A stretch of 64,000 bases of DNA from Lepturacanthus savala (taxonomy: Eukaryota > Chordata > Actinopteri > Scombriformes > Trichiuridae): positions 4,639,501 to 4,703,500 of the forward strand of contig CM060462.1 of the NCBI GenBank assembly GCA_030544235.1, written 5' to 3'. Under the pieces are notes generated by a model that searched no databases, was not told where the DNA came from, and saw only the letters and a program-made list of their open reading frames with translations. Made by a program: the position numbers and the translations under genes. Positions 58,256-64,000 of the stretch are shown here, piece after piece. Numbering within the stretch: position 1 is the stretch's first letter; the number at the start of each line of letters is the position of its first letter.

Positions 58256-61200
58256 CATAACTACTGTGAAACAGGAGATTTCCGGTGCAGGATAATGCGA
58301 CATCTGGCGTTAACTGGATGGTTCATCTCTTCCCACTGGCTTGTAAATATGTGAACTTCTTTTTGTTCTTTCTTTTTCTACAGAATGGAATCAGCCGGAC
58401 TCATCGGGGGGTCAAAAACATGATGAATGGACAGAGCTGTAGATGCAGGAACACGTCACGAGTAAGTAAACCGTCCTGTGATTGTTGACGAGGGAAAACA
58501 ACATTTCAGAAATAAAGTGATGGCAAACTAATATAAAACTGTTCAAAAGAAATAAAAAACACAGAATCACCCTTTATTAACGGTTTGTAAGTTGTAACTA
58601 ATGACTTTATTAATGGGTAATAAATCATTTATTATGGGCCATTTGACTACTGACCTGATGGATAAAGAGCCGCAGGGCACCTGAATCACATCATGTTTAA
58701 TTAATTACTCATCAGCTGCATACTTGATTAATGATCTATCAGTGCTGTATTAAAATATATCACTGCAGATCACTTACAATCATTTGCTGTTGGCTTAAGG
58801 TACGACAGAGGATTTATTGATGACGGCGTCAACTGTATTAATAATATTATTCATAAATTGACTGTCGCTGACTCACCAGTGGAAAAGATTCTTTTTACAA
58901 CCTGGCAGCTCATACGATACTTAAATTAATTACTAAATGAGTGGGAGTTAATGGGTCATTTAAATGATTCCTTAAATTATGTCCTAAACTTGGTTCTTAT
59001 CCCAGCTTGACTGGACCTGATACCATTGGACTGAAATCAATATGTTTTCTTAATTATATCTATTAAATATATATTAATCACATACCATTACCATACATTT
59101 ACCTTAATACTCCTTTAAAGGTCTCATATGTTACATAGGGCTGGCGATTTGGCCTTGAATATAACATTTATAACAGTTTTTTCATGGTAAAGTAGAATCT
59201 TTGATTAAATATAATATAGAATGGAAAATAGAAATATTGTCTTTATGAACACAATAATATAAATGATTATTAAAGTAGTTTATGCCTGTGTGTGCATAGA
59301 CATAACATAGCAAACACTACACAAACAATAGAAAAGAACATTAAAACACAATAACTATATGTAAAATTATAATTCTAAATGTGACCCCATGAGAAAATAG
59401 TAGTTCGACACCAGGTTGTTGCTGAGGCTCCTGGATGTTTGTTCAATGATTAAAATATAAAATTACTCATATGTCATTTTTCAATTATCCAACAACTCTA
59501 AGCATTAGAGCTAATACCAGTAGCAGAATTAACTGTTTACAGGGACCCAACCCCATAATCACATGATCCTTACAAATGGAACATTATTATAAAGGGAAAT
59601 TAAGATGCTATGCTAAAAATTTCCCAATTTGTGTGGTTTATGTCGTGTTTATTTTACTTTATGAACACAAAGGTTCATCGAGAGGGAAAAATATATTGAC
59701 AAATAAAATAAGTAAATGTGGACAGAGGTTGACTGAGAGAATTATAATAGACTGTAAGAAAAATCATCATATGGGACATTTGCTTTTATCAAAAACAGAC
59801 GTTAATGCTGAAAATGATGTGAACATTAATCTGCACAGGAAGAAAGGTCTCTCACTGATGCATCTTTCCATTACATCTGTTAATGGATGATTATGCTGCT
59901 ATTGATGAGCTACACAGGCTTTATTTCAGTGAAATGAAACAGAAAATGAAATGCATTTTTTAAAATATCGTCCTTCACATCATGGTCTTAGAAAGAGGTT
60001 GTTGAATAGAAGCATAAAGGCTGCTGAATATATATTAAATCTCCAGTATCTGGCCAGTGTCATATTGATTTGTAGCTTTTATATTGTGCTTCTGTGTCAA
60101 ACTTCCTTCTTTCACTTCTTTCCACTTACTGCCTGACGTCTTTATTCATTGGTATTGTGTGTCATGTAAACCCATGAGGGATGGACCCTTTTCATTTCTA
60201 TCCATATTCATTCTACCAATATATAATTTAAAGTCCATTAAATCTCTGAACTTTAGAGTTTATTTTAATAGTTGGTTCCAGTTCACTAATTGGCTTTGTT
60301 TCGTTTAAATTAAATGTGTATATGAATGTATAAACATATATAAGATGATATAAAACTACACAGATGATTGTATTGACCATTGAAACCACACAATATCAAC
60401 CATCTTAAAAGGAGAATAGTGTTTTATCTACCTGGACATATTGTATTTGCAGTGTTTATACTGTCTGTGATTCATTATGTGCTTGATGAACCCATGCAGG
60501 TCAGTGGACACCTGTCCCGTCAACAATACAACAGATGGCAGCGATACATGATATAATAAAACCTCAGCAAATTCTCTCTGAATGAAACAAGCAGCCCAAC
60601 TAGTGTGTCAATAGAATCTCTGTCTGGACCTCGAGGGAACAAGTGTCTTCTCATAATGGATTTGGCCGTAAAGCCTAATGTGTTTTGTGTAATTCTGGAT
60701 TTTGGTATTAAACCATTATAGGCAGAGATGTTGTCGCTTTAAAACAAATAGATTTACAGGCGTCCACTCAGGAGCAGAGATATTATGTGATGTGCAGTAA
60801 CTCAGAATTCACTTCATGTTGTTTATGGCTGCTTTTCATTTGAAATGATAGGACGCCACCTACTGGATCATCACCCACAATCCTGATTTAGACCTTTTTT
60901 TTTCTCCTTTCTGTGTTTATATTTATTGTAGTAACATTCTAATGATTTGAATTTAAGTTGATTCAAAGAATTAACCAAAAAAGTGGAAAATAATATAACT
61001 TTATGATGTTTTAATGCAGTGTTAGAGTCATTTTATGTCCAGGATCTAAGTGTGAGTATTTTATTTTAAATCTGTCCCTACACAAAAATCCATTTTATTG
61101 CCAACGATTGACTTTGTTTTTTTGAAAATTAACATTAAGGTCCTAATTATAAGACCTTTTGGTTCTTTGGCAGCGATTGTAATGTGCATTAAAACTGCCA

Positions 61201-61859
61201 GATTTAATCCTCTCATTGACAAATGTCGTTCATTCAAGGCTGTAGCCAGGATTTTATAATTCATCCAGTCATCAGCTTAGTACCATCCCACCCTCTGACA
61301 CCAAAAAGAAATTATTTCTTGAATTATTTAGTTCAATTATTCTTTATGAATGTTTTATTTCCAAAAATGGAGATCTAAATGCTGCTTCAACAAACTCTCC
61401 ACATTGTTGTGAGTTTCAGAATGTGACTTTTCTCAGGTCAAACTTGCAAATTCAGATAAACAGGACATGATAATGTCCTGCTAATTACTGTCCTAGACAT
61501 GTAATTAGCAATATATGGTTTGTGTTAGGAGATAAATCACATAACATATAACTTTCTGGTTTATCCATGTGCATAAATTACTGTATTTTACTTTCCCAGC
61601 CTTCAGTGTAATATAAGTAACTTTCTTTTTTATTAGGAGTTGGGATAGCCACACTTGAAAATAAGGCTGTTTGCAGATAAAGGGTCACTTTTACAGAAAA
61701 ATAACAGGAACAGGATCAACAAACCACAGGATCCACTACAGACCAGAGAACCAGGAGGAATGTCAGGAGTGTCCTGTCACAGGGTGACCACCTTCTGCAC
61801 TTTTGTTACAGGCGGCAGGAGTGAACGGCTCCTGTTACCCTGGTGCTCCAGGTTTTTTA

Positions 61860-62180
61860 CCGATTTAATGCTGCTTGCACTTGTAACATAGACTGTGCCC
61901 AGCATTATGGCACTTTGACATGTGTGGCATAGTTGATTTTGCATGTTGCAAAATGGTATTTTATGTTTCTGTATTTTTGTTTTAATATACCTAGACCTAT
62001 CTGTAGGGATGCTTTTATTCTTGTATTATTTTCTATTGCTGTGATGGACTATTGCACTCCCTCACTGACTATGTCTGGTGCTTTTATCTATTGTTGTTAC
62101 TGTACTTGTCTTCTTGTTGTATATTGTACCACGACACTAAACGAGTTTCCCCTTTGGGAGATTAATAAAGTTAATCTTAT
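61860..62180 (+). mobile_element. Truncated LINE 3' end (candidate)
   Basis: T-rich segment ending gagtttcccctttgggagat and then taataaagtt, the typical 3' end of teleost non-LTR elements that terminate in a 'tttcccc...gggattaataaagt' signature. A similar end (atttccccttgagggatgaa, then taaac) lies at about 35643-35668. Confidence 0.45.
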
Positions 62181-62902
62181 CAGCTATGAGCTGAGATGTG
62201 TCACTGACGGGGCATTGATTTCAAGGGGGATAAAGATATAAGCTGTTGATATTTAAGACAGATCTGACATTAGAAATCAGAAATACTCAGGTAAAGTCCC
62301 TCAAAACTGTACTTAAGTACAGTACAGAACACATTATAAAAGATAAAACCAATAGTTTCCAACCTTGTTGTCTTTTGATGTATTACATAAAGCAAAAGGA
62401 ACATTTTCTGATCTTTCAAAGGTCAAAGATAATATACATACATAATATAAACAAACAAGAAAATGGTAACAATATATGTATATATAAAATATATGTATGT
62501 ATATGTGTATTAATGTACATATATCTTCCTTTATTCATCTATGAATCTTGCTGCTGTCAAATACCCCAACAAAAAACTGAAAACTACATTAAAACAAAGC
62601 ATATTCTCAACAACTAATTCAGCAAAGCCACTTCAAAACTAAACTGAAATTAAACAAAAGTAAAAAAAGAAATAAAAATAATCCTAATAAACAAAATCAA
62701 CACATTTCTAAGCGTGATAAAAGTGTTAAAAATGATCTGATATCTCCACCTACAGTTCATAAGGAAAACAGGCTGCAGCCGTTCACGACAGCATACCGTG
62801 TTGTCCCTGAACGCACCACCGTGTGGCTCTGCGCGCGTTCACGCGACGCTCTGCGCGTCCCAGTCACGTGACAAGCCCTCACCACGCCTGCGCTAAGAAA
62901 TA

Positions 62903-62914
62903 CAAGATGGCGGA
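62903..62914 (+). promoter_or_regulatory. TISU/YY1-like element over the pias1 start codon
   Basis: The sequence CAAGATGGCGGA matches 11 of 12 positions of the TISU consensus SAASATGGCGGC as I recall it. TISU combines a YY1-type promoter site with an initiator that works on very short 5' UTRs. Confidence 0.55.
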
Positions 62915-62930
62915 GAGTGCGGAACTGAAG
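62907..62930 (+). CDS. pias1: PIAS1 SUMO E3 ligase, first coding exon (partial gene)
   Basis: The ATG is at 62907 and the exon ends at 62930 before donor gtaagg. It encodes MAESAELK, which matches the first exon of PIAS1 (human MADSAELK) and differs from the PIAS2, PIAS3 and PIAS4 N-termini. PIAS1 is a nuclear SUMO E3 ligase and coregulator of STAT1 and other factors. The SAP, PINIT and SP-RING domains lie beyond the window. The call rests on only eight residues, but gene order (map2k5-skor1-pias1 in human), strand, CpG-rich promoter and the donor all agree. The ATG context resembles the TISU/YY1 element. Confidence 0.85.
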
Positions 62931-64000
62931 GTAAGGCGCAGCCTGAAATCATTCTAAAATAACTCGCTCTCCCCGCGTTTAGCCGCTGAAGTCTCGCCCG
63001 CCGCGGCGAGCTGAGCCCCGCGGGGCTGAGATGTGGGCACGAGACGTCACGTGCCGCTGTTTGTCGCTCGCGCACGGCAGCAACTTTGCCGCCTCAGCCT
63101 GGACGCGCATGTTTATGTTGATGTTGAGACGCTTTCGGCTCGAACGGAGCGTTTTCCCTCCGCGCGCCAGCTGCTCCCGGTGCGGCTGGATTCACGGTAG
63201 GAACCCGCCTCAGTTCCGTGGGTTCACGGCAAGAAGCGGCCGGCTGTGTGGCGGCGGGGAAGCGTCTCCGAGCGGCTGCCGTGGGTTTATTTCAGCCGTG
63301 AAACCAGCGGCAGGTCTTCATCTGACTGAGTGACGGCTGCGGGGCTGTCAGCGCTGACAGCGGCGTGTTGTTGTCTCCGCTTTGAAAACACATGTGCGAG
63401 AAAAACCTGCTCCACAAATAAAATGAAGTTGTTGTCGGTTCCGAGTCGGTCTGCAGCTGCAGCGACGTTCACTCTACCTGTTGATGACAACCGAAATATA
63501 TGTATAGGTATATAAATATATAAATGGAAAGGCGTGTGCTTCTTGTGAGCATTGGGGGACACATTAAGTGGTGCGGTGGTGCGTTCGAGGTTTGACTTTT
63601 GAGTGTCAGACACCGCCGTTTAATTGGTTTCATATTGGATATTCAACACATTCAAAGACACTTATTTAACTTATGATACATATCACAGTTTTTAACAACT
63701 TGTGACATCTTCATGATCATCCAGTATCCATGTCACGAGGCAATAATTAAAAAATCACATTATTAGCTGATTACAGTTAATTACTGATTTGTAATATATA
63801 CCCTGGACTATTATGAAGATGTCAGAAGTTGTTTGAAAATGTGTATTTGAATCTGTTGAATATATAATAAATAATCAGCAACTATGTCGATAATTAATAT
63901 TTTTCTATGGTTTCAGTGGCTCAAATGTGAATATTTAGCTTGTTTCAGTCTTGTTCTATTCTAAACATAAAATCTTTGGCTTGTGAATTAAACAGACTTT
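62931..64000 (+). other. pias1 first intron (5' part)
   Basis: It starts with donor gtaagg. The first 600 bases are CpG-rich promoter-type DNA and then become AT-rich. No second exon is present in the window. Confidence 0.75.

Larger units (their letters stand above)
55662..62906 (+). other. skor1 3' UTR and skor1-pias1 intergenic region
   Basis: No gene recognised. It holds (CA)n at 55702-55731, a degenerate repeat at about 55980-56370, an AATAAA at 57135-57140 (possible skor1 poly(A) signal, about 1.5 kb after the stop), an enhancer-like stretch at 57291-57600, a MITE-like element at about 57816-58250, and a LINE-tail-like segment at about 61860-62180. It ends in the CpG-rich pias1 promoter. 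Confidence 0.7.
62800..63320 (+). promoter_or_regulatory. pias1 CpG-rich promoter region
   Basis: CpG dinucleotides are dense around the first exon. A palindromic E-box gtcacgtgac lies at 62863-62872, about 35 bases before the ATG. A joined CRE and E-box (gacgtcacgtg) lies at 63043-63053. No TATA box was seen. The boundaries are judged by eye. Confidence 0.65.

Noticed and set aside
59576..59890. 104-codon ORF in the skor1-pias1 gap
   Set aside because: AT-rich background composition, no recognised domain, no promoter or splice context.

Overview
This is a vertebrate nuclear genome window, almost certainly from a ray-finned (teleost) fish. Coding DNA lies in small exons with GT-AG introns. 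There are many (CA)n/(TG)n microsatellites and several dispersed repeats of kinds common in teleost genomes. The gene order map2k5 - skor1 - pias1, all on the + strand, matches the order I recall at human 15q23. The species cannot be read from the sequence, nor can I say which skor1 paralogue (a or b) this would be.

Layout. Positions 1-1993 are the tail of an upstream map2k5 intron. Positions 1994-35954 carry the last 14 coding exons of map2k5 (MEK5), from just before the ATP-binding lysine to the stop codon. The 14 exons join in frame into 268 residues with the kinase landmarks in place: AVK lysine, HRDVKPSN, DFG, activation-loop S and T, APE, and the C-terminal docking region. Positions 35955-50240 are about 14 kb of intergenic DNA. 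It holds a tRNA-derived SINE with perfect 13-bp target-site duplications, triplet repeats, a CpG-rich block, and stretches resembling developmental non-coding elements. Positions 50241-55661 carry skor1 (SKI family transcriptional corepressor 1): a large GC-rich first coding exon and seven small exons, 758 residues. Positions 55662-62906 are intergenic or 3' UTR with degenerate transposons. At 62907-62930 is the first coding exon of pias1 (MAESAELK), in a CpG-rich promoter and followed by its first intron.

Relationship of the genes. They do not form a pathway unit. MEK5 is the dual-specificity kinase that activates ERK5. SKOR1 is a neuronal SKI/SNO-type corepressor. PIAS1 is a SUMO E3 ligase and transcriptional coregulator. 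Their linkage, together with long map2k5 introns and a long gap before skor1, fits a regulatory block in which skor1 enhancers lie in or next to map2k5. That is inference and needs conservation data.

I found no sign of a new multi-gene system, CRISPR array, phage or other exotic locus. The items most worth a second look are: the exactly 30-bp in-frame cassette exon of map2k5; a near-perfect 67-bp hairpin in an intron; a TISU/YY1-like element over the pias1 start codon; the recent SINE; a G-rich polypurine tract upstream of skor1; and several candidate conserved enhancers.
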